Assembly: GCA_017561665.1 (NCBI GenBank)
Contig: JAFZBQ010000026.1
Span: forward strand, 1 to 40,547
Origin: Bacteroidales bacterium
Lineage (GTDB): Bacteria > Bacteroidota > Bacteroidia > Bacteroidales > UBA932
Direction of reading: 5' to 3'
DNA: 40,547 bases
Made by a program: the position numbers and the translations under genes. The stretch's first letter is position 1, and the number at the start of each line of letters is the position of its first letter. The notes under the pieces are model-generated. The model was not told the origin of the DNA, ran no database searches, and saw only the letters and a list, made by a program, of their open reading frames with translations. This document shows, piece after piece, positions 1-7,729 of the stretch.

Positions 1-61
1 GAATCGAACTGCCGACACATGGATTTTCAGTCCATTGCTCTACCATCTGAGCTACAGCACC
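1..61 (-). tRNA. tRNA-Phe (anticodon GAA), cut by the window edge
   Basis: Read on the minus strand the sequence starts GGTGCTGTAGCTCAG, followed by a D-arm, an anticodon arm with loop CTGAAAA (anticodon GAA) and a variable/T-arm start ending at the window edge (GTTCGATTC). The acceptor 3' strand and part of the T-arm are outside the window. It decodes UUU/UUC. It lies 50 nt beyond the stop of the transglycosylase gene on the same strand but has its own promoter at 77-107. Confidence 0.93.
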
Positions 62-76
62 ATTTGTTTGGGGATG

Positions 77-107
77 CAAAGGTATAAAAACTTTTTGCAT
101 CTCCAAA
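77..107 (-). promoter_or_regulatory. promoter of tRNA-Phe (TTTG-N19-TAnnTTTG)
   Basis: On the minus strand TTTG (107-104) and TACCTTTG (84-77) are separated by 19 nt, an exact match to the Bacteroidota housekeeping promoter. The predicted start falls roughly ten bases before the tRNA 5' end at 61. The -7 element is part of an inverted repeat, GATGCAAA (73-80) with TTTGCATC (94-101). Confidence 0.75.
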
Positions 108-111
108 TTTA

Positions 112-1758
112 TTACTGCTTCTTTATCTTGAGCTTCTGGCCCGCGTAAATCTTGGAATTACGGTTGAGGCCGTTGAGGCGCATGATATCGTTGAGGGTCA
201 CGCCGCTGAACTTGTTTGCGATGCTGTAGAGCGTTTCGCCGCGGCGTACGGTGTATGTCACATATCCGCCCTTAGTGGTTGTAGCGGGCTTGGATCCGCC
301 GCCAGAAGATGCTGTCGCCGTTGTGGCCACAGGGCCGCGGCCGTGATAGATCCTCAGCTTCTGGCCAGGCACGATGGTATCCCTCTTCAGGTGATTCCAC
401 TGTTTGATCTTGGCGATGGTGGTGTGGTGGCGCGAGGCGATCTTGCCCAGGCTGTCACCCTTCTTCACCGTATAAACGGTGTATGTCGGAGCCGAAGACC
501 CGCCGCCGGAAACGCGGGAACTGCGGGCGGTGCTGATCTCCTTTACCTTTACGGGGTCGAAGAAGATGCTGTCCCTGTATGCATATATCGTGTCCTGAAC
601 GTCGATGAAAGCGCCGGAGAAACTGTACGGGAGCTTGAGTACGCGCATCTTGCCCTTGCCGGGAATCACATCCTTAACATACTCCGGATTGAGGTTGCGG
701 AGCATATTCATATCGATGCCCACGCACTCGGAAATCTGGCCGAAGTGGAGATTCTTGCTGATGTGGAAGGTATCCACCTGGGGCGGAGTATCCACGTGCG
801 AAGGGGTGATGTTATGCTCGCGATAGTACGCCAGGGTGTACATGGCGGCGATGAAGGCCGGCACGTAGCCACGGGTCTCGCGGGGCAGATACTGATACAC
901 ATCCCAGAAATCATGGCCGGCACCGGCGCGGCGGATGGCTTTGTTGACGTTGCCGGGGCCGCAGTTGTAAGAGGCGATGGCCAGCGACCAGTCGCCGAAA
1001 ATAGCATACGCATCCCTGAGATACTTGGCGGCGGCGTGAGTCTCCTTGATATAATCGAAACGCTCGTCCACAAATTCATTGACCTCCAGCCCGTACTGGG
1101 TACCGGTGCTGCGCATGAACTGCCACATGCCGGCGGCGCGTGCACGCGACACGGCCATCGGATTCAAAGCCGATTCGATAACGGACACTTTGGCCAGTTC
1201 CTGCGGCAGGCCGTACTGGTCGAAGATCTCCTCGAAGATAGGCATATAGTAGGATGCCAGCCCCACGATGCGGCTCACCTTGGCCTTGGACATCTTCTGG
1301 GTATAGTAGATGATGTAGCTGCGGACCACATCGTTATATGGTATCTTTACAGAGGTGTTGATGCGGTTCAAACGCTCGATATACACGGCGTCTGGAATGT
1401 CGGAGGTATACTTCATATCGCCCGCCTCGAGCAGCTCCTCCTCGTCCTGGGTGTGGCGGCTGAGATTGTCATACCACGCCACCAGGGCAGAATCGGTATT
1501 GAAGAAGGGGTCGTTCTCGTCCTCGGGGCCAAAATTGTCATCATCGCCGGCGATGGCTATCTCCTCGAAAGGAGCCGACACCATCTCGTCGTAGGCCTTC
1601 TGCATCGAGTCCAGCTTCTGCAGCAGGATCACGATGGAGTCCTTGAGAACCTTCTTGGTCTCTATCTTGTGCTTCTGGGCGGATGCCGATACCGGAATGA
1701 GGAATAATAACGCTAATGCTAAAAACTGTTTTAAATGAGATTTACGGAAAGAGTACAT
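112..1758 (-). CDS. mltD: membrane-bound lytic murein transglycosylase, SLT plus two LysM domains (MltD-like)
   Basis: 548 aa exported enzyme that should cleave the glycan strand of peptidoglycan to 1,6-anhydro-muropeptides in the periplasm. A signal peptide covers about residues 1-28 (hydrophobic LALALLFLIPVSASAQ). The SLT (lysozyme-like) domain spans about 165-290, with the catalytic glutamate in VIESALNP (E195), then GMWQFM and SYNCGPGN motifs. Two LysM domains, about 428-475 and 500-546, both starting YTV(K/R)(K/R)G, should bind peptidoglycan. The order signal-SLT-LysM-LysM and the length fit MltD. It is the last gene of parA - DUF5683 - mltD, 23 nt after the DUF5683 gene. The stretch between 30 and 130 is acidic and low in complexity. 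No key residue is missing. Confidence 0.93.
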   Translation of the reverse strand: MYSFRKSHLKQFLALALLFLIPVSASAQKHKIETKKVLKDSIVILLQKLDSMQKAYDEMVSAPFEEIAIAGDDDNFGPEDENDPFFNTDSALVAWYDNLSRHTQDEEELLEAGDMKYTSDIPDAVYIERLNRINTSVKIPYNDVVRSYIIYYTQKMSKAKVSRIVGLASYYMPIFEEIFDQYGLPQELAKVSVIESALNPMAVSRARAAGMWQFMRSTGTQYGLEVNEFVDERFDYIKETHAAAKYLRDAYAIFGDWSLAIASYNCGPGNVNKAIRRAGAGHDFWDVYQYLPRETRGYVPAFIAAMYTLAYYREHNITPSHVDTPPQVDTFHISKNLHFGQISECVGIDMNMLRNLNPEYVKDVIPGKGKMRVLKLPYSFSGAFIDVQDTIYAYRDSIFFDPVKVKEISTARSSRVSGGGSSAPTYTVYTVKKGDSLGKIASRHHTTIAKIKQWNHLKRDTIVPGQKLRIYHGRGPVATTATASSGGGSKPATTTKGGYVTYTVRRGETLYSIANKFSGVTLNDIMRLNGLNRNSKIYAGQKLKIKKQ

Positions 1759-1781
1759 TGAAAAATAGGATGTGTATGTGA

Positions 1782-2714
1782 TTAAAAATTAAATGTCATA
1801 TTTAGTCCGAACGACGGCATCGCCGGCGTCTGCATATAATAACTGTCCAGGTTGTCTATAAGGGCGGGCTCCACATTGAACGAGAGGTCGTCGCTCACGT
1901 TGAAGTCCTTCATGTATGCGAACACGTTGGCGTCGATGATGTTGAGCGCGTACACCAGAATCGTGGCCACCACCGAATAGTCGCGGTAGCGGTGATACAG
2001 ATCCTTGTAGGTGGTAGCCTGCGTCTCGTTGATTCGGCCGGCATAGCCCGAATCCTTGTCGGTGGCAAGCATATAGATATATTTGTAGCGCTTGTACTGG
2101 ATCTGGTTCAGGTGCAGGGTATATCCGCACACGGCAAGGCCGCCGTACCAGATGGGGATGTGCCACCAGTCGCCCACATACGCCTGTCCAAGGCCTGGAA
2201 GCAGGGCCGAGAAGACCGCCGCCTTGCCGGGGTCGGGAGTGCGCGAATCGGGCAGGCAAGCCACTCCGTCCAGAATCTGGCCCCAATAGACCAATGCGGC
2301 ACCGGCATAGCACAGGGTGCGGTAGGTAGCATACTTCTTATCGCCCGTCTTATGGTACTGGTCGTTGAAATACAGGCCTCCGCCGATACCCGCACCGATG
2401 CCGGCGTAAACCACCGGAAGCTTCCAGTAATCCTTGTTGTAAATCTGGATGCGACCCGGCATAATGGCCGACCCAAGCATCGCGTAGCCCGGCCTTAGAG
2501 GCTCTTTATGATGGAGGCCGCGCGTAAGGTGCTTGAAAGAGAAGCCCTGCAGCGTATCAGCCTCGTTTTCGTTCTCGTCCTCTTTATATTCAGAAGATGA
2601 CGCATTCTCTCCCGGCACACCCGTCATTGTCTGGTTCTGTTTGAAGATACCCTGCGCAGAAGCCGAGAAGGCGGCCAGCAGCAAAACGACGGATATGAGA
2701 ACGAACCTGCGCAT
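1782..2714 (-). CDS. DUF5683 family membrane protein
   Basis: 310 aa. An N-terminal signal peptide (VLISVVLLLAAFSASAQG) is followed by an acidic linker rich in Glu and Asp (about 40-55), then a conserved region with PGYAMLGSAIMPG, a glycine-rich helix (AGIGAGIGGGLYFND), ALLPGLGQAYVGDWW and later hydrophobic segments, typical of DUF5683. The biochemical role is unknown; the family is found in Bacteroidota, usually between parB and a MltD-type transglycosylase. Here its ATG begins one base after the parA stop codon, so translation is probably coupled to parA. The C-terminal FGLNMTFNF ends in Phe, as in outer-membrane barrels, but the repeated hydrophobic stretches leave the location open. Confidence 0.85.
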   Translation of the reverse strand: MRRFVLISVVLLLAAFSASAQGIFKQNQTMTGVPGENASSSEYKEDENENEADTLQGFSFKHLTRGLHHKEPLRPGYAMLGSAIMPGRIQIYNKDYWKLPVVYAGIGAGIGGGLYFNDQYHKTGDKKYATYRTLCYAGAALVYWGQILDGVACLPDSRTPDPGKAAVFSALLPGLGQAYVGDWWHIPIWYGGLAVCGYTLHLNQIQYKRYKYIYMLATDKDSGYAGRINETQATTYKDLYHRYRDYSVVATILVYALNIIDANVFAYMKDFNVSDDLSFNVEPALIDNLDSYYMQTPAMPSFGLNMTFNF

Positions 2715-2715
2715 C

Positions 2716-3492
2716 TTAATTCTGATCCTGATTGTTGTTTACCAGTTCTACTGCCAGATTCATATAGCAACCCGCTGCGTCGGTGTCGGGGGCGTGGAGG
2801 ATGGCCGGCTTGCGGTATGAAGGGGCCTCGGCGAAAAGGGCGTGACGGCTGATGATGGTCTTGAAGACCTTGCCTTCGAACTGCTGTCTGACCTCGTCTA
2901 TCACCTGGTTGTGGGATTTGAGACGGCTGTCGTAGATGGTGAACAGGAACCCCTCTATGCCGAGATTGGCATTGACGGTGTTCTGAACCAGTTTTATGGT
3001 GCCCAGCAGCTTGCCCAGCCCCTCCAGCGCGAAATACTCCGGCTGCACCGGAACTATCACGGTATCGGCTGCGGTGAGGGCATTGATTGTGAGAAGGCCC
3101 AGCGACGGGGCGCAGTCGAGAATGATGAACTCGTATTCCTGCCTGAGAGGCTCTATTACTTTCCGGAGTGCCGACTCGCGACCTTTGCGTTCCAGCAGTT
3201 CCACCTCAAGACCGATGAGGTTGATGTGAGAGGGAACCAGCTTCAGGGTGGGAATATCGGTTGCCAGGACCGTATCGCGCAGGTCTACCTGACCCTCCAG
3301 CGCCTCGTACAGAGTCGGGCCCGTCATCCCGTCGGGATCGAATCCCATATAGGCGGTGGCGTTTGCCTGTGGATCGACGTCAATCAGAAGGGTTTTATGC
3401 TCCGTCATGGCCAGCGACGCCGCCAGATTGACGGCAGTGGTAGTCTTGCCCACTCCTCCTTTCTGATTGGCTATCGCTATAGTTTTTCCCAT
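2716..3492 (-). CDS. parA: ParA/Soj-family chromosome partitioning ATPase
   Basis: 258 aa deviant-Walker-A ATPase. The P-loop KGGVGKTT is at residues 10-17; LLIDVDPQANAT is the Walker A' region and FIILDCAPSLG the Walker B region. The length fits chromosomal ParA/Soj without an N-terminal HTH. ParA normally works with ParB bound at parS to separate origins. In this operon parB is absent: the next gene, the DUF5683 gene, starts one base after the parA stop. The partner must therefore be elsewhere, or this ParA has another task such as cargo positioning. The promoter is probably the TACTTTTG element just upstream. Confidence 0.92.
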   Translation of the reverse strand: MGKTIAIANQKGGVGKTTTAVNLAASLAMTEHKTLLIDVDPQANATAYMGFDPDGMTGPTLYEALEGQVDLRDTVLATDIPTLKLVPSHINLIGLEVELLERKGRESALRKVIEPLRQEYEFIILDCAPSLGLLTINALTAADTVIVPVQPEYFALEGLGKLLGTIKLVQNTVNANLGIEGFLFTIYDSRLKSHNQVIDEVRQQFEGKVFKTIISRHALFAEAPSYRKPAILHAPDTDAAGCYMNLAVELVNNNQDQN

Positions 3493-3514
3493 TAAAACCC
3501 TTTAATTTGGCTAA

Positions 3515-3528
3515 GCTACAAAAGTAGC
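3515..3528 (-). promoter_or_regulatory. parA -7 element inside a small inverted repeat
   Basis: On the minus strand TACTTTTG (3526-3519) matches TAnnTTTG and lies 27 nt before the parA ATG. It is embedded in GCTAC-AAAA-GTAGC, a perfect 5-bp dyad. No good -33 TTTG was found at the usual distance. The dyad could be an operator, but it is short. Confidence 0.45.
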
Positions 3529-3544
3529 AATTTGTTTTGGTTTA

Positions 3545-5356
3545 TTAAAATTTATAATCGGCCTGCAAGCGGCATTCGGGAGTAGCGGAGAGCACCCCCA
3601 TCAACGACAGATGCAGCCTGCGGCCCGATTTGACTTTGACAAGCGTTCTTGCTGCAATTCCCTTGCCGTAATAATACTGAAGCGAAAAGTTTCCGGGCAA
3701 ATCGCTCTCGTAAATGTAAACTCTGGCGTCGTAAGAAGCGGCGTCGAAATATGCAACTCCTGCGGTGACCGACAGCCGGCTGCGGAAGAAGCTGTGCGAG
3801 GCGGAAGCGGAGATTGCCGACCCCGATTCGGTGACACCGCCGGCCGTAAAGATCACCATCCCGGCCCGCAGCGACGCCTTCCAGGACTCCTTCTCAACCT
3901 TGACGCCGCCCTTTAGCGAGTGTTTGCGGCTTCCGTCGGAACTTTGCCACACATAATTGTCCTGCAGGGAGATCGTCCAGGCAGAAAGGGTATATTCTCC
4001 CCTGGCCTTTTCGTAAAAAGCCTGCGAAGGGGCATCGACCCGATACCTGAGCCAGGGATAATGCACCGCCTCCGTAAAAGATGTGAGCAGAAGTCCCCGG
4101 AACGGCCGCCACAACAGAGAAAGCGCCGCCCCCGCCTGGTTTGAAACCGACGAGATGGTGGAATAGGCACCGGCATGGGGGGCGATGTAAGCCTTGTCGT
4201 AGTACCGTGCAAGAGCTGACATTTCAAAATCGTAGGACGGGGTGAACACCGCCCCCGCCACCGCCGCCGGCTTCAGTCCGGAATCCACCGCCCCTTCTGC
4301 AAAGAAGCGCCAGTGACCGGCGGAAAAGAGGATGTCTGCCGAAAGGTTTCCGTGCCAACCGTCATACAATTGATATTGATTGTAGGGCATCACCTTGCGC
4401 CGGTTGTGCTCACTGTATGTGTAGGCCACCGCCGTAACCCCGCCGTGAAACCGGTCGCGGGCAAATGTAAGGTTGGCCCCGGCGGGATATTCCCGCATTG
4501 CGTTTTTGCATTTGCGCTCGTATATCGTCCTGTGATAGCCGGTGACCGGGAGCGAAGAGTATCCACCCTCCTCTACCCTGGCATCGACTCCGGCGGCGGA
4601 GGCGAACAGAGCGGCCGACCATCCGCCTCCCATGTCACAGCCGATCGCCAACCCGCGCAGCGCCCGGGTTTCATCGGCCGATTTGTACGGCACTATCCCC
4701 CGCGGCCTCTTCAGCACCGATGCCGGCGACGACGCTCCGGTAAAGGAGAATGCGTTCCAGACGGCAAGACCCTGACCGAAACAGGCGCTGTAGTCGCCCA
4801 GCAGCGCCTTCCAGCGACCTTTCTGATATTCCAGATATCCGCCGGCATAATCCACGAGCGGAATCTCTCCGGCATCGCTTTCCGCCAGCAGGCCCGCCTT
4901 TACGCGACCCGACTCCATCAAAAACCGGTTGTATTGATGCACCCCTTCCGTGCCTTTCTTAAGTTTGTATCGCGAACGGATTTCGACCTTCCGGCGCGAA
5001 GACACATCTTCCTGCCGTAAAACCACATACGGCGCAATTTCCTCCACAAACTCCTTTGAAAAACCGTCCACGGCCTGCAGCTCCTCTGTCGTGAGCAGCG
5101 CCCCGTATGCCTTCCGGTATTCCAGCAGGCTGGCTATCTGGAACGGGGTAAAGAGCCCGCTCTGCCGCAGGATATCCTCCCCGGCATCGTTCAGATTCAA
5201 AGGCAGAAACTGCTGCAGATAATCTTCTATGTCATCGGCACTGGCCCCCTCCTCTGCCATCTGCTCTACCGCGCTGCCGGAAATCTGCCCCCGCAGCGGC
5301 CAGGAAAAGAAAAAGATTGCTCCAAGGAGGGCAATCTTGAGAAATAAATCTTTCAT
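3545..5356 (-). CDS. helix-hairpin-helix domain protein with predicted outer-membrane barrel
   Basis: 603 aa. A signal peptide (ALLGAIFFFSWPLRGQ) is followed by an N-terminal region of about 100 residues with two helix-hairpin-helix-like segments (LPLNLNDAGEDILRQSG; LLTTEELQAVDGFSKEFVEEI) of the ComEA/T2SK type. The rest alternates polar and aromatic residues in many short strands and ends LQADYKF, as in outer-membrane barrels. Genes with this layout occur in Bacteroidota with unknown function; DNA uptake is not implied by the HhH part alone. The ATG at 5356 is chosen over the GTG one codon upstream because GGAGGT (5367-5362) sits 6 nt ahead of it. It is divergent from lplA and separated by 52 nt from parA downstream. 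Confidence 0.75.
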   Translation of the reverse strand: MKDLFLKIALLGAIFFFSWPLRGQISGSAVEQMAEEGASADDIEDYLQQFLPLNLNDAGEDILRQSGLFTPFQIASLLEYRKAYGALLTTEELQAVDGFSKEFVEEIAPYVVLRQEDVSSRRKVEIRSRYKLKKGTEGVHQYNRFLMESGRVKAGLLAESDAGEIPLVDYAGGYLEYQKGRWKALLGDYSACFGQGLAVWNAFSFTGASSPASVLKRPRGIVPYKSADETRALRGLAIGCDMGGGWSAALFASAAGVDARVEEGGYSSLPVTGYHRTIYERKCKNAMREYPAGANLTFARDRFHGGVTAVAYTYSEHNRRKVMPYNQYQLYDGWHGNLSADILFSAGHWRFFAEGAVDSGLKPAAVAGAVFTPSYDFEMSALARYYDKAYIAPHAGAYSTISSVSNQAGAALSLLWRPFRGLLLTSFTEAVHYPWLRYRVDAPSQAFYEKARGEYTLSAWTISLQDNYVWQSSDGSRKHSLKGGVKVEKESWKASLRAGMVIFTAGGVTESGSAISASASHSFFRSRLSVTAGVAYFDAASYDARVYIYESDLPGNFSLQYYYGKGIAARTLVKVKSGRRLHLSLMGVLSATPECRLQADYKF

Positions 5357-5394
5357 CACAAACCTCCATCACTGTATGTTTGATGCAAATATAA

Positions 5395-5402
5395 TATCTT
5401 TG
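5395..5402 (+). promoter_or_regulatory. -7 element of the lplA promoter (TATCTTTG)
   Basis: TATCTTTG matches TAnnTTTG exactly and lies 24 nt before the lplA ATG. No TTTG was found at the normal -33 distance, so this is a partial match. The same octamer precedes rpsU and pnuC. Confidence 0.55.
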
Positions 5403-5426
5403 CCTGCCGGAGTCAATACTTTGAAG

Positions 5427-6404
5427 ATGATTTTTATTGTCGATACCCAGACCGACCCCTACCGCAACCTTGCGGCGGAGGAATACCTGCTGCGCAACTT
5501 TTCGGAGCCGGTGTTCCGGCTTTGGCGCAACGCCCCCTGCGTGGTCATCGGCAAGAACCAGAACGCCCTGGCGGAGATTGACCTGGACTACGTTAAGACG
5601 GGCGGAATCAAGGTGGTGCGGCGCCTTTCGGGCGGCGGCGCGGTGTTCCACGACCTGGGCAATGTCAATTTCACCTTCATAGAGACCCGGCTGCCGGGTG
5701 AAGATACCGGCGATATGTTCCGCCGCTTCACGGCACCGATACTGGATGCGCTTCAGGCGCTCGGGGTGGATGCCCGGCTGACCGGCCGGAACGACCTGAC
5801 CATAGACGGCCGCAAATTCTCCGGCAATGCCCTCTGCGTAGAGAAGAACCGGGTGCTGATGCACGGCACGCTGCTATTTTCCGCCTCCATGCCGGCCCTG
5901 GCCGGAGCGCTGAAGAACCGCTGGGTAAAGTACAGCGACAAGGCGGTCAAATCGAATGTCAGCCGCGTGACCAACATTTCCAGCCACCTGGCCCAGCCTA
6001 TGGACTGCCTGCAATTCATGGAGTATCTGGGCGAATATATCGGCCGTGACACTCCCCGCCATCAATACTCTAAAACCGATCTGGAGGCCATCGACAACCT
6101 CGCCCGCGAGAAATATTCCACCGACGGCTGGAACTATGCCGCATCTCCCCGCTACACCTTTTCCAGCAGCGCCAAACTCCCCTGCGGCGTGGTCGAGATC
6201 ACCTTTGACGTGACCGCCGGCCTTATCAGCCGCCTGGCAATAGCCGGCGACTTCTTCTTTACCAAGCCGATAGAGGAGTTCTGCGAAAAGATGGCGGGCT
6301 GTCCGCACGATAAAGAAAAAATCGCCGGGCGAATCTGTGAGATTGGCCCCGGCGACTATTTCGGTAAAGTCAGCTGCGAAGAGCTGGCCGATATGTTCTT
6401 CTAA
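5427..6404 (+). CDS. lplA: lipoate-protein ligase A
   Basis: 325 aa cytoplasmic enzyme that activates free lipoate with ATP and attaches it to lipoyl domains of 2-oxoacid dehydrogenases or the glycine cleavage H protein. The N-terminal YRNLAAEEYLL, the lipoate/adenylate-binding RRLSGGGAVFHDLGN (starting about residue 66), GRNDLTIDGRKFSGNA with the conserved lysine, and a C-terminal accessory domain (to about 325) match LplA in order and length. The reading frame is open further upstream to 5229, but that part runs into the divergent HhH gene; the ATG at 5427 begins MIFIVDT, the usual family start, and follows a -7 element. Its stop is 3 nt from the convergent hpf stop. Suggests lipoate scavenging. 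Confidence 0.93.
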   Translation: MIFIVDTQTDPYRNLAAEEYLLRNFSEPVFRLWRNAPCVVIGKNQNALAEIDLDYVKTGGIKVVRRLSGGGAVFHDLGNVNFTFIETRLPGEDTGDMFRRFTAPILDALQALGVDARLTGRNDLTIDGRKFSGNALCVEKNRVLMHGTLLFSASMPALAGALKNRWVKYSDKAVKSNVSRVTNISSHLAQPMDCLQFMEYLGEYIGRDTPRHQYSKTDLEAIDNLAREKYSTDGWNYAASPRYTFSSSAKLPCGVVEITFDVTAGLISRLAIAGDFFFTKPIEEFCEKMAGCPHDKEKIAGRICEIGPGDYFGKVSCEELADMFF

Positions 6405-6407
6405 CGG

Positions 6408-6698
6408 CTATTTGTAGCGTTTCTCCTTTGCAGAAACGAGTTTCTCCTTAAGAATTCCCACGCATTCTGTGATAGCCTCCTCAAAGGTGTCCGCATTGCG
6501 CTCTGCCACAACCTCTGTTCCCGGGATGAGAACCCTTACAAGGGCATTCTTGTTTGCGGGGTCGGGAAGCAGCGAGAGAGCCACTTCGCAGCGCACTGCG
6601 TCCTCATAGAATTTATCCAGCTTGCCCACTTTGCGGTTTACATAGTCGATCAGCTTCTGATCTGCATCGAACTTGATTGATTGAACCTTGATTTCCAT
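6408..6698 (-). CDS. hpf: ribosome hibernation-promoting factor, short form (HPF/RaiA)
   Basis: 96 aa, the length of short HPF/YfiA proteins. The beta-alpha-beta-beta-beta-alpha pattern is visible: EIKVQSIKFDADQKLIDYV, then LDKFYEDAVRCEVAL, and a C-terminal helix rich in Lys. It binds the 30S decoding centre in stationary phase and blocks translation. It starts one base after the xerC stop codon, and its apparent Shine-Dalgarno sequence is made of the last xerC codons (CGG AGG TGA), only 4 nt from the ATG. Translation is probably coupled to xerC. In many Bacteroidales this pair precedes tRNA genes and tuf; here lplA converges on it instead. Confidence 0.92.
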   Translation of the reverse strand: MEIKVQSIKFDADQKLIDYVNRKVGKLDKFYEDAVRCEVALSLLPDPANKNALVRVLIPGTEVVAERNADTFEEAITECVGILKEKLVSAKEKRYK

Positions 6699-6699
6699 T

Positions 6700-7647
6700 T
6701 CACCTCCGTTTTTTTGCTCTTGGATGAGCGGTTAAATATGTACTTTTAAGTTGCTCGAACGAGTTGTGCGTATAGACCTGCGTTGCCGCAAGGCTGGCGT
6801 GCCCGAGCACCTCCTTTATGCTGTTTATATCGGCGCCGTTGTTGAGCAGGTGGGTTGCCAGCGTATGCCGAAGCACGTGCGGCGACTTTTTGCCGGAGAA
6901 ACCCTCCTCGCCCCCCAGGGCCCTTTTTACCACGTTGTTAACGAACTGCGGATATAACTGCTTACCGGAATCCGTTACAAAAAACCAGCCATCCTTGCCA
7001 CCGCCGAATTCCGATTCAAGCCTTTGTAAATATAGCAACAATTCTTGACATATCCTATCGGGAACGGGAATTTCTCTGGTTTTATCGCCCTTGCCGGTAA
7101 CGCGTATAACCTGCCGGTCGCGGTCAAAATCGCCGACCTTCAAACCGCAGAGCTCCGCCCGGCGCATTCCGGTGGCATACAGTGTAAGGATTATCATCCT
7201 CTCGCGCAGTGTTTTGAAAGGTTCCCTGCCATCCTCCGATCCGGCCGCCTCCTCCGCCGCCTCGGTCTCTTCCTTCTCCAGAAGGGCGTCCATGCTGGGC
7301 TGGGTATAGAATTGCGGCAGCGGATGGTCTTCCCTGGGCCGGTAGACCTTGCGGACCGGATTCGACTCCAGGAAGCCGCTGCGAACCAGCCAGTTGCAGA
7401 AACTGGAGAGGGCCGACAGCCGCAGATTCATGGTACGGGAGCTCAGACCGTCTTCCAGCCCTTCCGCGATATAACCGCGGATCAGGGTCGGCGTCAGGGC
7501 CTCCTTGAGTTTTTCGTCCGGCAGCGGCAGATCCTCTTCCGGGAAGGCAAATTCACAGAAACCCTCTATCGCGCTGCGGTAGAGCTCTGCCGTGCGGCTG
7601 GAATAGCGCCGCTGAACGGTGATGTATTCTATGTATTTATCTTCCAC
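6700..7647 (-). CDS. xerC: tyrosine recombinase, XerC/XerD type
   Basis: 315 aa with a GTG start. The N-terminal SAM-like core-binding domain runs over about residues 1-95 (YIEYITVQRRYSSRTAELY) and the catalytic domain over about 115-310. All catalytic residues are present: Arg in YATGMRRAELCGL, Lys in VTGKGDKTREIPVP, HVLRH, Gly-His in LGHASL, and the nucleophile Tyr in TQVYTH. Xer recombinases resolve chromosome dimers at dif. The frame stays open to 7860, but that extension is antisense to rpsU and has no homology; the GTG at 7647 fits the family length. An acidic insert (ETEAAEEAAGSEDGRE) lies between the domains. Whether it is XerC or XerD cannot be told from this alone. Confidence 0.88.
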   Translation of the reverse strand: MEDKYIEYITVQRRYSSRTAELYRSAIEGFCEFAFPEEDLPLPDEKLKEALTPTLIRGYIAEGLEDGLSSRTMNLRLSALSSFCNWLVRSGFLESNPVRKVYRPREDHPLPQFYTQPSMDALLEKEETEAAEEAAGSEDGREPFKTLRERMIILTLYATGMRRAELCGLKVGDFDRDRQVIRVTGKGDKTREIPVPDRICQELLLYLQRLESEFGGGKDGWFFVTDSGKQLYPQFVNNVVKRALGGEEGFSGKKSPHVLRHTLATHLLNNGADINSIKEVLGHASLAATQVYTHNSFEQLKSTYLTAHPRAKKRR

Positions 7648-7653
7648 TACAGG

Positions 7654-7661
7654 CGAATGTA
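7654..7661 (-). promoter_or_regulatory. possible -7 element of xerC (TACATTCG)
   Basis: On the minus strand TACATTCG differs from TAnnTTTG at one position and ends 6 nt before the GTG chosen for xerC, which would give an almost leaderless message. Similar TAnnTTCG octamers precede obg (9718-9711, TATCTTCG) and hpt (33598-33591, TAAATTCG). No -33 element is clear. Confidence 0.3.
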
Positions 7662-7668
7662 ATAAAAA

Positions 7669-7699
7669 TTTGGCGTTCAGAAAAACTTGACTATCTTTG
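7669..7699 (+). promoter_or_regulatory. rpsU promoter (TTTG-N19-TATCTTTG)
   Basis: TTTG at 7669-7672 and TATCTTTG at 7692-7699 are separated by 19 nt, an exact Bacteroidota promoter match. The predicted start near 7705 gives a leader of about 25 nt, consisting almost only of the ribosome binding site and its A-rich flank. Confidence 0.8.
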
Positions 7700-7711
7700 C
7701 AGTCCCTAAAA

Positions 7712-7721
7712 AAAGGAGGTG
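7712..7721 (+). promoter_or_regulatory. full-length Shine-Dalgarno sequence of rpsU
   Basis: AAAGGAGGTG is a 10-base perfect complement to the usual 16S rRNA 3' end and ends 8 nt before the rpsU ATG; the GGAGG core (7715-7719) is 10 nt from the ATG. It fixes the start at 7730 rather than the in-frame upstream ATG at 7697. Most genes in the window have only A-rich leaders. Confidence 0.85.
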
Positions 7722-7729
7722 TAGCAAAT

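Noticed and set aside
343-1707. A 454-codon open frame on the plus strand opposite the transglycosylase gene.
   Set aside because: It is the shadow of a GC-rich gene; no domain, signal peptide or promoter, while the minus-strand frame has full SLT and LysM motifs.
5229-5426. An upstream extension of the lplA frame.
   Set aside because: It overlaps the start of the divergent HhH gene and lies upstream of the -7 element; the family start is at 5427.
6700-6710. CGGAGGT before hpf considered as a strong ribosome binding site like that of rpsU.
   Set aside because: It is formed by the last xerC codons (Arg-Arg-stop) and is only 4 nt from the ATG, so it is probably incidental.
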